This document shows positions 43,101-56,166 of a stretch of 64,000 nt of DNA, in pieces. The stretch lies in contig JAANDG010000596.1 of the NCBI GenBank assembly GCA_036852015.1, positions 1 to 64,000 on the forward strand, written 5' to 3'. The notes beneath the pieces were generated by a model. The model had not been told where the DNA came from, did not search any database, and was given only the letters and a program-made list of their open reading frames with translations. Each line of letters begins with the position of its first letter. Position 1 is the first letter of the stretch. The translations under genes and the position numbers were made by a program. Source of the stretch: Pelodera strongyloides. Its lineage: Eukaryota > Nematoda > Chromadorea > Rhabditida > Rhabditidae.

Positions 43101-46100
43101 AACGCTCCAATACATTAACATATCCAAAACCGAATACCGTAGTATGGGAAGAGAACAAGTTAGGTCAAATGAAATAAACGACAAACTACAAAAGCCACAA
43201 ATTAGCATACCTGGTTCGCTGACGACCACCAGGTCTCCATCTTCTACTTCCGGCGTTACCGCATCCGCGTTCCTCTCTGAATCTTCAATGGCCCGTTCCG
43301 CTTCCGTAGCTTCTTCTACGATCACAAAATCCTAAAAAAATAAGAAACTTCATGAAACATGGATATATCCGAAAAAGGTCCCAAATTCCACATCCCGGCT
43401 AACTAATGCATCTTTTATCGTCTAACAAAAACTATCTCTAGGTACTGTACTAAAGGATTTTCTTCTCTCTCTCTCTCTTTCTCTCTCACTCTCTACTGAA
43501 TCAATAGTCAAGAGTCTACTAATATGGAGTATTATAGGGACTCAATCAGGCTGCGAACCTTAAGAACCTTCTCCAGCTCATCAGTCTCGTACATCCATGC
43601 ACAGTAATCGGTCGTAATTCTCGTTCCAGTTGGGAAATGCAGGTAGTAATCCGAGGAGAGTTCCCACAGCGGGGAGCGACACGAAATACCAGGCCTGCAA
43701 ATGTGCAAATGCAAAATGAACAAAACCCAAATTTGGTCCAAAGATCAAAGTGCCGTTGTGCCGTACATTTACTACTTCATGAGTAACTTAACTGTGAGAA
43801 AACGAGAACCCCCCATCCCATTCCAAATTTCCAAATGTTTTAACTTTTTATGCTAACCTCAATAAACCCTTATTATCAAGAACAACATATCACGGTTCAA
43901 TAAGCTGTGCCAATCTTTACCTAATAAACCACTGAGGAGTTCAACACTCCGCAGTGCCATAAGTACAAGACACCACACCAGTCAATATCATAATTAACAA
44001 ATTACAAAACTAATAACCAACACCAACCTATACATTCCCAGAAAAAGATTGATCGCGTTCTGCTTATCGTAATCAGCAAAGGTGTTCGAATAATAGCGAG
44101 AGAGCGTTTGGATCACGTCTCGACCCCTCTCCTAAACATGGACACGAAATAAGTGAGAAAGTTACATACAGTAGTCTCCTAAACACAGAGTAAATGAGAG
44201 AGTTACAGTAATTTGCAGTATTCTCCTAAACACGGAGTCAGTGAGAGTACAATAAGTTACAAGTCACATAGCAAGTTACAGTAATCTGATATGCATCGCG
44301 TAAGTGAGAAAGTAAAAAAAAAAGTTACAGTAATTCATTCAAATTTCAAAATGATAATGAAGGTCGAAACATGGCTACGAATGACGGAATGACAAACAAT
44401 TCCTAAAATATACCATTTAAAAAAAAATATACATCGTCAATCCTATACTAAAATCCCCACCCAAAGCACCCTCTAATCCTATAACGGATAAAGTCGCTCT
44501 CAGAACGTACGCAAGAAATGAATAAAATACGGTAAGTGACAATAAAGACAAACACTAATCATAAGTGCATTTGCATTAATGTAATATTTATTCTAAAATA
44601 AAATCTGAAGTAGTACTGTACAACTACTGTATACTCTTTACTCTATGTATATTACCTGCAACGCCGCCGTCTTCTTATACGTCTTGACCGAGTGGACCAG
44701 CTGACTGCCCGCATACTGCCAGGCCATTGTATCGCCGTGTGAGTCGAATAGCTCTTCGAACACCCGACATACCCAAACATCGATTAAGTCAAAGTGAAAA
44801 ATGTGAAGAAAAAAATGTGTATGATACACCTTTCCATTTTTCTTTTACCCGACTGCTAATCGAGTACAGTACCAATGGTCTTAGTTAGTTATATGTACAT
44901 TGCTTTCTCTTCATCATATTATTTGATGCACACCAGCGCACCTCGGTGTTATTTAACAAATAAATAAAACACCAAAATTGGGCAACAGCCAAACAAACAA
45001 ACTATCATAAAATCAAATGCCCACCTCTCCCGATAATTCCACATGCGGATTGTTCAAGACACCCAGTGACACCAGCTGACACGCCAGCGCTGCCTTTCCT
45101 GCAAAAAAAGCCTGTAGCGCTTTCTTTGGTGACTGGTGACAATAACCGCAATGTCAAATTGCGTAATCGTTTCATAAAACAACGGCTCGAAACATTGAGT
45201 GATTGAGCTTTCCAGAAAAATTACTAAATTACCTGATAATATGTGTACCAAAAATATGTCCAATTCTATAACAACTCTAACCATAAGAGGGATAATTCAT
45301 AACCTTCCCAGGTTAAAGCGAATGTCAAGCCTGATTCACAGATATTCTATAACACGCTGTCACAAATACCCTAGTTTACAAAATTTCTCTCGCGCTCTCC
45401 TCTTTTTCTTTGCTGACTTAAAAAAATTTCTCTCGCGCCCTCCTCTTTTTCTTTGCTGTCTAACAGCAAACGGTCCTGCGGCAGAGAATAGTTCTGATTT
45501 TGTCCAAATGACAAGAATCCCATATTGAAGGAGTTTTTGGGAGGGGTTTGAAATAGTTTTTCTTCTTATATGAAAGTTTTTGTTTATTTTTATTTTCACT
45601 TTCCTTACCTTCAAAACATAAGCTTCTTTTTGAGCCCAACATGAAAAACCGGCTTGACATTCCCTTTAAAGCCGTATTGTACCTACTTTGGGAAATTTGC
45701 ATATCATACACATTTCCTATGTATCCTATGCAAATTTTTGGTGCCCGTCCGAGGCTTCCGGTACCAAATTTACATGGGATACATATACATAGTATATGCG
45801 CATCATAAGCGAATTTCCCAAAGTATCACCCAATCAATTAATCGATAAAATAAAAAAAATTCACCAAGTCATACCAATAGCAAACTGTGCTACATTTGTT
45901 CTATCCAAGCAGTCCACGCAATTCGCCCGAGATATTCCCCGTTGTACAAGAAAACGGCCACACGCAGAGTGATGGGGACTGGAATCGGAATATTATCATT
46001 ATCACTAAGATAATTACTCCAACTAATTATATTGGCGACATTATTGATAACTTAATTACACTGGCCTTGGTTCCAACCACACTTGCTTCAACTCGTCTTC

Positions 46101-49100
46101 AACTCGGCTTAAGCTGTAGAATGTTTCAGCACACCAACTTAATAACAATAACGAACAGCTACACTAATATAACGAAAAACTCACTTAAAGTCCAGGAGTG
46201 GCGTACGTGGATTGAACTTCAGTCGTGAGGGTAGATCGAAAGTCTGAAACCAAGGAATTTTGAACCATATAACAGTGTGCACTCAGCCAAACTGGGGCAA
46301 CTTTGTGCGCAACGACCGCACTGCTTTATGTGCGGTGTTGTCATAATAGCAGGAACCAATAATCGGCGTCTAAGAAACTGATTAACTGATCAATAGTCAT
46401 AGTAGCTAGATAAATATGCGTCGAAATCTCTTCACGTATAATCAATAAGAACGAGGTGACGAGGCTATCCCATTGGTTAACATTAAAATGCAATCATAGA
46501 ACGATATAACAGCAGACAGCATCCACTAAAGGCTGAAACCGGTTAGATTGCACACACACCAAACTACAGTATGAGTATCTGCTACGTTCAATCTTAATTC
46601 GCCACTTACTAAACTACAAACTACATATCCATTAAACTCAAAAAAAAACTCCCACCTGAAACCATCCATGTTGCACAACCGCTCTCATTGCTACTTCGTC
46701 CAGCTCAGCGAGCACGTTCATCTCCTTGTTCTTATTGCAACGAGCCACATCAAAAGCCACGTAGGCAATATGCTCATCGGGTTCGAGGAACTGATTCAGG
46801 TACTCAATTGCCTGGAATGGCAGTCTATGACAATAAGGAACACCGCGCGACTTTTGCCAAAAGCAAAAACCGAAACTTACCCAGAACCAAGGACACTATA
46901 AATTTGAGACAGGAGCTGTATCATACAGTACTTCACATATTCCTCAAATGGAAAGGAACACACAACATACGAAGTTAAAACTACTGATACTGATTCAAAA
47001 CAAAATTCCAACAGAAAAGAGCAATTTACCTTGCCAAATCGTTCATGCAGTAACACCTCATGCCTCCTCTTCTCTCGACGTTTCACCAAATTGTAGACAA
47101 CTATCGGATTGCCGTACTTGTTTCGAAGATGCCTGAAACACTGAATCACACATGCTCGCTGAATTTATAATGAATGTTCGCTTTGGGATCTGGCTTCGGG
47201 ATGAGATAAAATATGGTGCTATGTTTCATTTCAAAGAGCTCAGAGTTGACATATTTGGATAAAAAAGACCGAGTTCCGAGTCAAAAACCGCAAATCACAA
47301 TATAAAAATACAGACTGCCATACCATTAACAGTAGCAACAGAAGTAAACTGCAGTGGTCAACTGTTGCTACAGAAGCTTCACCAAACATAATCAAATAAG
47401 TTCCAAAATCCGCAAAAACATCACGATACTTTACTCACGATCAACTGTGATGTCTTTACGCTAATAATATAAAGGTAATTAAGTTCCCCTACGCAATGAT
47501 TATCATTTGCCTACACTCCTACACATAGATAACGATAAAGAAAAGATAACAATACCGAAAATGTGCGGCTGCCGTTTGTGCGTGTGGCTCATGGATATCA
47601 ATCAATATCAGTGGTTTTCCCACCACGCCTCGCGTTGTTGGGTCCTAAAAATACAAAATGGTATGTGAGTAAAGCAGTAAAGTGAAAAAAGCATTGATAA
47701 CTTCGTTCCCTCGTTGCGTGAAACATACAGTAAACATTGTTAACTTCTTGATTGGCTCAACAAATATGACAATCGAAAGACAAACTAATCCTACCACATA
47801 CCTAATTCATCAATAAAAAGCTCACAGTTAATAATAATGATAATAATAATAAACAATAATGATAATAAATAATAATAATAACCAGGCTATAATTTCCATG
47901 TGTAATTTCGGAGATGGTCGCTTAGTTCACTTAGTTGAGAGTCGAACCGTAAATTACCACTGATACGTTTCACCCAAATCTATATATTTGCATTTGCCTC
48001 CGGAGATGGTCAAAGCCAATCCGGAGATGGTTGATGCGTAATTTTATGCATAGATTTATAGCCTGATAATAACAATAATAATAAACTGCAAACCTGCGAC
48101 CATCGCAACGGCACACTGCCCCTCCTCTGCACAAATGACGAAAAACGCCCTCTAAGGAAACAAGGTGATGACGAAGTGTCCCATAATAACTGTTCAGTTT
48201 CCACATCGTTGGCCACGTCACCTACAAAAATCGAACATATTTTCCCAGATTATTTTCCCATAAACCTTATGGACAACTGCACGTATTATGGACTATGCAC
48301 AGCTGCATTCCCGTATATTGTGTGCAATGATATGTATGTTGTATGCAAATGTTATACGTTTGACAATCCGGCTGTTATACTGCTTGAAAACGTATTCAAC
48401 TCCCGGAGGTGATTACATGTGCCGCAGAAGCTAACAGACTTCCCACGTTTAACAACTAGTAGGACAACTAGAACAGCAAACTATCTTAGAGCTATCGCGC
48501 TAACAAAGGATACATCGCGCACATAAATACTCCATACACAAGACATCCAATATCCAGAGGCCATATTCACCATTCCGATTCCCTCGGGGAAATATTCCCT
48601 GGGGACAGAAAATAGCATTGTAATGTGAGACACGCAGAGAAAAAGACGGGGAATTGAGTGGTGAATATGGCCTCAGAGTTACTAATAAATAGAACACACA
48701 TATTAAATATAAAATGCCATCTGAACATGGATTTTTCCGCTTTTCAAGTACACTATAAAAAATAAGGATATCAAGCGGCATGTTTCTACGAATGATAATA
48801 AAGAAAAGACATTCAGAACGTCTGTGGTCGTATTCGATGACGTAAGCCAGATAACAAAACATCTAACATCTTCAAAATACCAAAAAAGGCTTAAAATGTA
48901 AAAATCATAAATTGATGAATTAAAATTTTAGCAATTACCAAAATTAAAATAAGCATCGAGCATCCAAACCCACACAAAACAAAAAAAAAACAAGTTAATT
49001 TACAGAAACTAACCAAATAGATTAGCTCCTCGCTTCAGAAACCTCGTACCCGCGTACTTTGCTGACCTCCGGCCAATCAGTACCAATGATAGCTTGCAAG

Positions 49101-52100
49101 TGGGCATATCGATCACTTGTTGGCCTAAAAAGGGAATACTGGAAATCGGAATTCTCATTTACGCTTTCCCTTTCAACACAACTATATCCCCATATATGAC
49201 ACTAGGCAAAAAGAATAAATCCCATTGCAATTGCAAATTTGCAAATAGAGTGAGATTCTAAAAGTTCAGTCAAGGTCAAGGCCAACAACTAACACGATAA
49301 TGTTAGTTGTTATCATTATCATTATCATTATTCACATCACTAACATGTAAGTGTGAATGATGAATGATGACTGAGTGACGTGGTACGTGGTAAAAGTATA
49401 CGCATATGAAGAAACTTATAATTCCGATATGAAAAACTCAAAAAAGTTAGCATATCACCACCACGAGCTACATTACACCACTAAACAAAAACAACTATAA
49501 TATAAAGCAAAGCAAATCAATGTAGACGAATCGGAAAAGTAAAGTAAACACATAACATAGTCGCATAACAGTATAAGTTAATGAAATAAAAAAGTCAAAC
49601 CAACCAACAAATCCGTGAATTAATTCAATCATCCATCGCTCTCCCGTCAAATTTGACCGTAGTGGATGTAGGAGATAATCGTTCCAAACAAACCTAAACT
49701 GGTATTAGGTATTAGACTTAAAGCGAAATACCGGCCGGTTTTTGAAACACATCGAATACAATACACCAGCATTCTTATGCAGCATATGCAAATGAACATA
49801 AAGTAGAATGAAAATCGAGCTAAATTCGAGCAAATTAGCATAAATCGTAAGAATTCAGTTGTCCGCGATGCGTTTCAATTTTTTCAAAAACCGGCCCGTA
49901 TTTCGCTTTAAAATAACCTAACCATACCACAAAGCCATAAATCATGTATTAGAAACAGGTACACCAAGCTAAAAAGATAAATGATTTATGCATCGGTTTT
50001 TACGCGATTAAACAAAACACAGTAGAAATATCATCCGACCTACTGATACTGACATCCCTACAGTTGTACTGATTATTGCTTCAAAGACACGATACACGAT
50101 CCTTAAAACAAAGCTAAAGCTGCTACACGCGCGCATTTGTATATGTGGTGGAACATATTGTTCACCTCAGTCATTTAGGCCTAAAAAGATGAACCACGGA
50201 TGATAGTCGCAAATGTCTAAAAGCTCAAAATGTTCGAAAATAAATATGCAAATTACAGAAACCCAAACCCAGACGGCTAAGCCACCAGAGGGTCTCCATA
50301 CTTACGTAGCGTCTGTACTCTGTACCGCAGATGAAATCTTTAAAGCGAAATGCCAGCTCCTTTGGAAAATTTGCATATGATAAGCAAATCCTATGTATCC
50401 TATGCTAATTTTGCGCGATCGTCCACGGCTATCGCGCAAAATTAGCCTAGGATACATAGGATTTGCTTATCATATGCAAATTTTCCAAAGGAGCTGGCAT
50501 TTCGCTTTAAGAATGAAGACATGCATCGATGCATCAGTCTTTTATTTTACACGAGATTGTAAGTGCTAGCACACGATACAGTTACTCTTTTATATAACAA
50601 GAATAGAAACGACAGCCAACCTTGAATCAGAATTCAGCGTCCGCAGTCCATCCTTATTCCAATCTGCGGCCAGGCAATTCTCTTGTAGCGATCTCGACAA
50701 GTCATACGTGTAGGAAAAGTAGAAGTCCGTCGAGAGATCAACCGACTAAAAACTGGGTAAATTTTAATTACACATAAGGTCAAAGGTATCTCCGTATCTC
50801 GCATTCCACTTTCGCATATAACGTAACGTACTACGTATTAACCCCTTTTAAACTATTCTAATAGCTAAAGAGTAAATAAATAACACAACGGTCTTTCGAA
50901 GCACTCAACCCGAGGCGGAGGCCTAACAACTAACAATAGGAAGGCATAATCGCATACTAACAAGAAAGCGTACAGTACAGGCACCGCCGCGCAACTTTGC
51001 AAATAATAAAAGAGAAAAAAGTACCTGGAAAATACGTAAATAACGTTGTTCCTCCGCAGAATTTGGCAACAGTCCGTCAACTCCTGAAAAATAGTCACCT
51101 TGGCTAATACATATAACACAAATGTACAACAAAACATTACCACGCAACCCTTTATTCAAAAAAGCAAATGTCCAAATTTCCCCACCTATGCTAATTGTCG
51201 CCACCTCTGCCACTTTGTATATCGAATGATAACCAAATGAAGCCACAACATTGGCTTTTGTGATTACCTAAAAACATTCATACAGAACACGCAAACGCAT
51301 GCAAAGAATAACAAACTGTTGTATTCCGCTGGCGTTTTTCTGTGTGAAACAATCTGTTGACAATTGACTGTATAATCAATCAATAACCATGTGACTTTGA
51401 CTTCTCCAGAGGCCATATCCAATCCATAGTCACCCCTTAGCTTCCCGACGGGTAAAGCGACTTTTCCCTGCGACACTCCTATTTTCTGACCTCAGGGAAA
51501 ATCCGATTCCCAGGGAGAATCGGATCGGAATCGGGTTCAGACTTTCAGCGTTTAGATATGTTAGAATCCTATTTTCTGTCCTCAGGGAGCGTTTCCCAGA
51601 GGGAATCGGTTTCGACTTTCACGGTTTAGATACTAAAAACGTAAAAACTAAGCTCAAAAGTGAAACCCACCAGAAGATAAAACCCCTCCGTAAAGCGAAC
51701 AACGCCGAGGATTCCGTAGGCATTTGATACTCGCTCAATTAGGCCTCCTGTCACATTGGCTTTCTTTCCGCGATGAACAACTAGAATTGTAAGATGTAAA
51801 TCATTTCGAAGAAAGATATGAAACAACGCATTTTAAAGCGAAGTAGCAGCCGGTTTTTGAAACGCATGCTGTACCACTCCACTTCGCGTACCAAATGACA
51901 AATACAACGGGAAATTTTGATAATGCGCGGCGAAAAAGCGCCCAATCTTCGGCAGGTTTTCGGGAAAGGGGTGTCAATGGTCAGTGCCCTCGCCCGGGCC
52001 TGGCGAGAGTCCGGCGAAGACTGGGCGAACCACCTCTTTTCGCCGCACACCAATCGAGTTTTGTCAGTGTACGAGAAAGCAAACTAAAAGAGAATCGAGG

Positions 52101-52657
52101 AGTTGAGTTCCCTACTTGAATTGCCTTCCGTGACCGTAGCTAGCAATTCCATAATGTCCGATTTCGAGTAAGAATGTTCAGGCTCGCCAGTGATCAAAGC
52201 TTTAGCATCCAATCTGAAAACATCAAAGGGAATGGGTGAACCCATTTGAGAACCACTTCATGACCACTGGTGACCAAGTTTCAGAAAACCGTCATCAACT
52301 GGTCACCGGATGGTTTTTTCCGTAAAAAAACATTTGGTGACGGGCCAACGACGGTTTTTCTGTAGCTTCGGCAATTATTACGTTTTCCTGTATATGATAA
52401 GCACAATGATAAAGATGAGTGAGCGCTCAATATTCAGATTTCTGGGTTCTACGCTAAACCGATCATCCGTATCCTGCGAAATATGAGCACACTCAGTGCA
52501 CATGATGTGCCCATGCTCTTTCAGTTTATTCAAAGTATAGAAGCGCATACCTGTCAATTTTTAGTACATTATACCGTGTTCCCGACAGATCGCAACCGAC
52601 AATGTAGAATCTTGTGGAGGTTTCGTAAACGGTGATACGTCTCAATCTACCCGTCAT
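40142..52657 (-). CDS. FIG4: FIG4-type phosphoinositide 5-phosphatase (SAC domain), 27 exons, about 935 aa
   Basis: Exons on the minus strand: 52657-52551, 52213-52116, 51780-51671, 51267-51186, 51083-51025, 50745-50621, 49693-49605, 49124-49014, 48221-48094, 47644-47556, 47132-47030, 46811-46656, 46243-46185, 45978-45875, 45098-45025, 44829-44656, 44131-44028, 43694-43559, 43331-43211, 42899-42796, 42354-42271, 42201-42163, 42015-41911, 41818-41734, 41218-41079, 40720-40619, 40261-40142 (TAA). All phases join. Matches to FIG4 are strong: [43 protein letters not shown], and the CX5R catalytic loop CVDCLDRTN (Cys about 459, Arg about 465). FIG4 dephosphorylates PI(3,5)P2 and works with PIKfyve and VAC14 on endolysosomal membranes. 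The C-terminal third has an acidic, lysine-rich insert (about 43.3 and 42.0 kb). The exon 16 acceptor (gaaaag) is weak. The ATG follows tctttag directly, so a leader exon or trans-splicing is possible. Confidence 0.9.
40482..40546. repeat. (CT)n microsatellite in the last intron of FIG4
   Basis: Imperfect CT repeats between the last two exons. Confidence 0.9.
42556..42745. mobile_element. CCGGCCGG MITE, TTAA-flanked, in FIG4 intron 20
   Basis: TTAAAGCGAAAACCCGGCCG to ACCGGCCGGTATTTCGCTTTAA. The interior has 'tcgagctaaattcgagcaaa', common to this sub-family. Confidence 0.8.
43019..43116 (+). ncRNA. U6 snRNA-like sequence, probably a pseudogene
   Basis: The plus strand reads ATATACTAGAATTGGAAC, AATACAGAGAAGATTA (the ACAGAGA box, which in U6 pairs with the 5' splice site), ACATGGCCCCTTG and, after an altered stretch, AAATTCGTGAAACGCTCCA, all collinear with spliceosomal U6. 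Against it being functional: the 5' stem-loop is not recognisable, the conserved AGC-bearing segment after the box (GCGCAAGGATGACACG in typical U6) is disrupted by extra bases, and no terminal run of Ts follows. It lies in FIG4 intron 19, antisense to the gene. Confidence 0.75.
45655..45830. mobile_element. Palindrome-like MITE with TTTGGGAAATTTGCATATCAT
   Basis: From ctttaaagccgtattgtacc to gcgaatttcccaaagta. A related copy, with 'tttcctatgta' and 'tgcccttccgtagcttccgg', is at 34925-35065. It is related in sequence to the GCTAGCC palindromes. Confidence 0.55.
48557..48674. mobile_element. MITE with GAGGCCATATTCACCA ends in FIG4 intron 8
   Basis: Termini gaggccatattcaccattcc and gagtggtgaatatggcctc. 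Interior close to 31519-31650 in reverse. Confidence 0.7.
49718..49911. mobile_element. CCGGCCGG MITE 24 bp from FIG4 exon 7
   Basis: TTAA at 49718-49721 and 49908-49911. On the FIG4 strand only 24 bp separate the element from the exon beginning at 49693, so the branch point of this intron probably lies at the element's edge. Confidence 0.8.
50340..50510. mobile_element. Palindromic GCTAGCC-type MITE (GCCAGCTCC variant)
   Basis: TTAAAGCGAAATGCCAGCTCC to GGAGCTGGCATTTCGCTTTAA. Both arms carry the same substitution relative to the other copies, so it has changed as a matched palindrome. In FIG4 intron 6. Confidence 0.8.
51895..52045. repeat. GC-rich palindromic repeat in FIG4 intron 2
   Basis: Halves gcgcggcgaaaaagcgcccaa...caggttttcgg and ggcgagagtccggcgaagac ... 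cttttcgccgcacac are partly complementary. Related to 25385-25600 (gtgcgcggcgaaaa, 'caggttttcgcggttcgtta'). Confidence 0.45.
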
Positions 52658-53152
52658 CTAAAGAAAAGAAAATTTCGGTAAAGTAAACTCATTTGACGTA
52701 AAGCAAACGGGGATCGCAACAAACAAACACAACAGTCAAATAACAAATCAGCACTTTTAAGCAATAGACGAGCTCGATTTACCAAAGTATACTCTTCAAA
52801 AGTCGTCAAAAGATGTCCTGCATTCAGGCAGTGGTCGGATGGGCACACTACACGACAAGTGACATAAAGGGGCGGGGCAATTTGCGATGCGTTCACGACA
52901 ATTTACATTTTAGCTATTTTCTTATGTTGATATTAAATGTATTAAATATCGTTTACAGAAACCTGTCTAAAAACCCCGTAGCCCCCTACCCACATATGTT
53001 TGGACCATTTTTGGTTTATAAACAAACTCTGGTTTATAAATATGTTGAAAGTTTCTGGTTCTTCTGAATTTTCGCCGACCAATTTGCATACTTAGGTTTT
53101 TTTGTCTGTTCCTCATAATGTTTCGACAACGGCGTTATTATGCATGTTTTAA

Positions 53153-53345
53153 TTAAAGCGAAATACCGGCAGGTTTCTGAAACGCATAGTGGGCATATTC
53201 ATTTTATGCAACATATGCAAATTAGCGCAAATTAGCGCAAATTAGCATAAAAACTACACCCCTATTCGACACCACTTAGCATAAATTCATGAAAACGCAG
53301 TTGTTAAAGATACGTTTCATAAAACCGGCCGGTATTTCTTTTTAA
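53153..53345. mobile_element. CCGGCAGG/CCGGCCGG MITE, TTAA-flanked
   Basis: TTAAAGCGAAATACCGGCAG to ACCGGCCGGTATTTCTTTTTAA. The interior has two direct copies of 'caaattagcg'. Confidence 0.7.
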
Positions 53346-53425
53346 TGGTGTAAAATAACTTTCCTTTCAAGATGAATATGGCGGATATCACAACACAGTT
53401 TTTCATTCTATTTCATTCTACCCTA

Positions 53426-53494
<69 letters not shown>

Positions 53495-53849
53495 ACCCCC
53501 TCTCTCTCGAAGGTAGTAGCCTACGGCAATGCGCAGATGATGTTCTCTTCTGATGAGTTGAATACTGTGACCCTAACTAACAATAGACTCCGCCTCTCCG
53601 ACCCCCACCCCACCACCCTATGATGGGGTCCTCAGAACCCAGGTTATCGATCCCTTTAAAGATTCATCAGTTTTCGCTAATCTATTTTTTTTATCTGCTT
53701 GATTGTCCGCGTTTCCTTGTAGTCGTAGCTGACTCTCAATATTGCAAGGTTTATATTTTCGTTTTACTTTAGTTTTATTAGTTCGCGAAGCGTTTCGGTT
53801 TTGTTATTTTACATCTATCAATAGCAATGTGTTTCAAAAATATTAGGGC

Positions 53850-54105
53850 GCGTTTGGGATTGATTTTCCGACAGGAAACCATACAAATTTGTCGTTCGGG
53901 ATGGACATTTTGGAAACACACGTTCTAATGCTTGGAGAAGGCAAAAAAATACAGTATGAATTAGCATGCAAACCATGCTAATTTGCACTTTTCCATGGTA
54001 ATTCATACTGTATTTTTTGTTTTCTCCACGTATTAGAACGTTTCCAAAATGTCCATCCCGAACGATGAATTTGCATGATTTCCTTTCGAAAAATCGATGT
54101 CCATC
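53850..54105. mobile_element. Long palindromic element
   Basis: The left arm ttcgggatggacattttgga ... aatacagtatgaattagcat is complementary to the right arm atgctaatt ... attcatactgtattttttg ... tccaaaatgtccatcccgaa. Probably a MITE of a separate family. Confidence 0.7.
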
Positions 54106-54234
54106 GATGTAGAAAATAACACTCAATATCACCTACTCAATCTGAATATGAGAGTTGTTTGTACGAAAACGTGGTCGTGATATAATTGCCACTAATTTTA
54201 ATTCATTGTACGGAACTAGTATTCATCTTTATAG

Positions 54235-55805
54235 GAGTTCGACGTCCTCGAGGCTGAGTATGATTCTGTGTCGGAGACTGCTGACTCCTGCTTCGGTTGG
54301 CTGAGCACGATGCGACCAACGAGTATAGCGGACCGGTGAGCACTGGTTCTTAAAATAAGAAGTCTTACTATCGTTTGTCGCACCGTAGTCTTAATGTTGC
54401 CGTTTACTGTATTACTGTAGTCCTTTTCAGTCTACTCTAAGATGCCGTAGCTTACCGGTTTCGGCAGGTAATTATTCAATAAAATTAAGTTACAAGTTAT
54501 GAAGTTCTCCTCGTTGTTTAGTGAACGTTCCGCATCATCGGCTGCTGATGAGGACCTAGAAGACGAGGCGGACGACGAGAGTAGTGAGGACACGAAGAGA
54601 AGCGGGAGTGGTCAGAGAACACATTCACCACACAGTAGGACGAGCACCAGCGATGAGAGGACGCCAGGTCCAAGTGATGTGGGTATTATTGTATTATTTA
54701 TTGAACTAAAACACACATGTTCAAAGGGGTCCGCTCCCTAAGAAAGCCAATGCACTTTACAACACAAGATACGGACAAGGGACCGTTTTCTGATTAAAAA
54801 ATGATCTTGCCGAATGTCAACCCCAACCAAAATGACAACTCGATAAAATGACAACATTGTTTTTTAGGTGGACGAAGACGACCTGGATCCTATCAAAGAG
54901 GATGAGTGTGCATCGGAAGATGAGGAGGAGATGGAAGTCCTGTCACAGGTACGGTAGGTAGCGTAATTATCTCAAAGACGGTAGCTTAAGTAACATGGCC
55001 AAGCAAACTACTACCACTACGAAGTGGTTCTCCACTCGTGACTGCGGCTAATGTTTCTCAATTACTGTACTTGGGTGTTTGTCCATTTCTAACATAACAA
55101 ACCATTTTTGTAGGGGTCGAACTGCTTTGCATTGAAATGCTGTATTGGGTTGTGAAACTGAAACATTCTTTTATAAAAAACACGTACCGTACCGCAGCAA
55201 CGCTTTTTCTATGATTCAAGTCGATTAAGTCGTTGTTTTCTTTCAGATAGTTTGCTCTGCCGTTCGGTTGGAAGCTGCAAAATACGTTCTACTTTTCTTC
55301 CCACTGTATCCCGCCGATTCTGATGTGAGCGTTCTTGTTTTTTTTTATAAATCTATATTTTACGCTTCAAGACCTTTAATTCAAAGGTGAAAATACAGTT
55401 TCAAGGTTTGCTCCTGACATGTTCCGCAGAGTTCCTGAGGGTAGGCGACGAGTTCGAGATGACAAATTGCTCGACGTCTGCGGGCTAGGGCCAGGAGGAA
55501 TCGCCCATGATTCCCTCGCCCGGCTTTTTCCATAGGATTGGATTTATATCAGCACATATTCCACATATTGTGTATTTTTCTTTATGTGATGAGGAACGAG
55601 CAATCCGTCATGTTTTGTAAACAGGATAAAGCTTAATTGCCTATTTGACCTCGAGCTGATTGTAAGACGCCAAGCTTTCTCTACTACCTTTGTCATCTAT
55701 CTAATTTATTACTAATTGTTTGTTTGTTTTTCAGAAGCGTGTGCAGATCTGATACTGAACATGATGCGTGATCCGTGCATCGAAATACGCTGTATTGCAG
55801 TGAGT
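54235..55805 (+). CDS. Unrecognised gene fragment with acidic low-complexity region
   Basis: Five consecutive candidate exons: 54235-54335 (EFDVLEAEYDSVSETADSCF, CFGWLSTMRPTSIADR), 54522-54678 (serine/acid-rich, then RTHSPHSRTSTSDERTPG), 54868-54948 (VDEDDLDPIKEDECASEDEE), 55247-55324 (AVRLEAAKYVLLFFPLYPAD) and 55735-55805 (ACADLILNMMRDPCIEIRCI). The first four join in phase with good splice sites. The fifth needs a different phase, so a small exon is missing, the model is wrong, or the gene is broken. The last two exons have a HEAT-repeat-like look (helix rich in L/A, 'DPCIEIRCIA'), which is only an impression. No start exon or stop was established. I do not recognise the family. Confidence 0.45.
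55390..55500 (+). repeat. Interspersed repeat related to 34480-34600
   Basis: ggtttgctcctgacatgttc ... gtaggcgacgagttcgagat, then gacaaattgctcgacgtctg. It matches the minus strand at 34.5 kb and is therefore left out of the neighbouring gene model. Confidence 0.5.
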
Positions 55806-56166
55806 GAGAATTGAGGTAGATCTATTTTTATTGAATTATTGAATGAATAATCTTGAATTTGCTCGCTAGCTCCAATTCATACCAAACAGAACCAAAAAAT
55901 TGCTCTGTATCTGTCAGGCTATACAATAATAGTTTATACGGAAGTTACATATGAGCCAGTGAGATCCAAATGGTAATGCTGGTTTACACTACACTTCACA
56001 CTACTGTTTTCAAACGTTGTTGACTTGACTGATATTTTTAATGAAAACTAGTTTCTATTTTTACATAGGATGTTTCAAATTCCGATAAAAAGTAGGAGAA
56101 CTACCAAGGCGAAAGCGAAATTGAGAGCTGTAGCTATTTTAGAATTTTGAACATGCAGCATAGAAT

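Larger units (their letters stand above)
52658..54234. other. Divergent intergenic region between FIG4 and the 54.2 kb gene
   Basis: It contains a TTAA-flanked MITE (53153-53345), a pure (CT)n run (53422-53486) and a long palindromic element (53850-54105). No exon assigned. Regulatory sequences of two divergent genes may lie here; none is identifiable. Confidence 0.45.
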
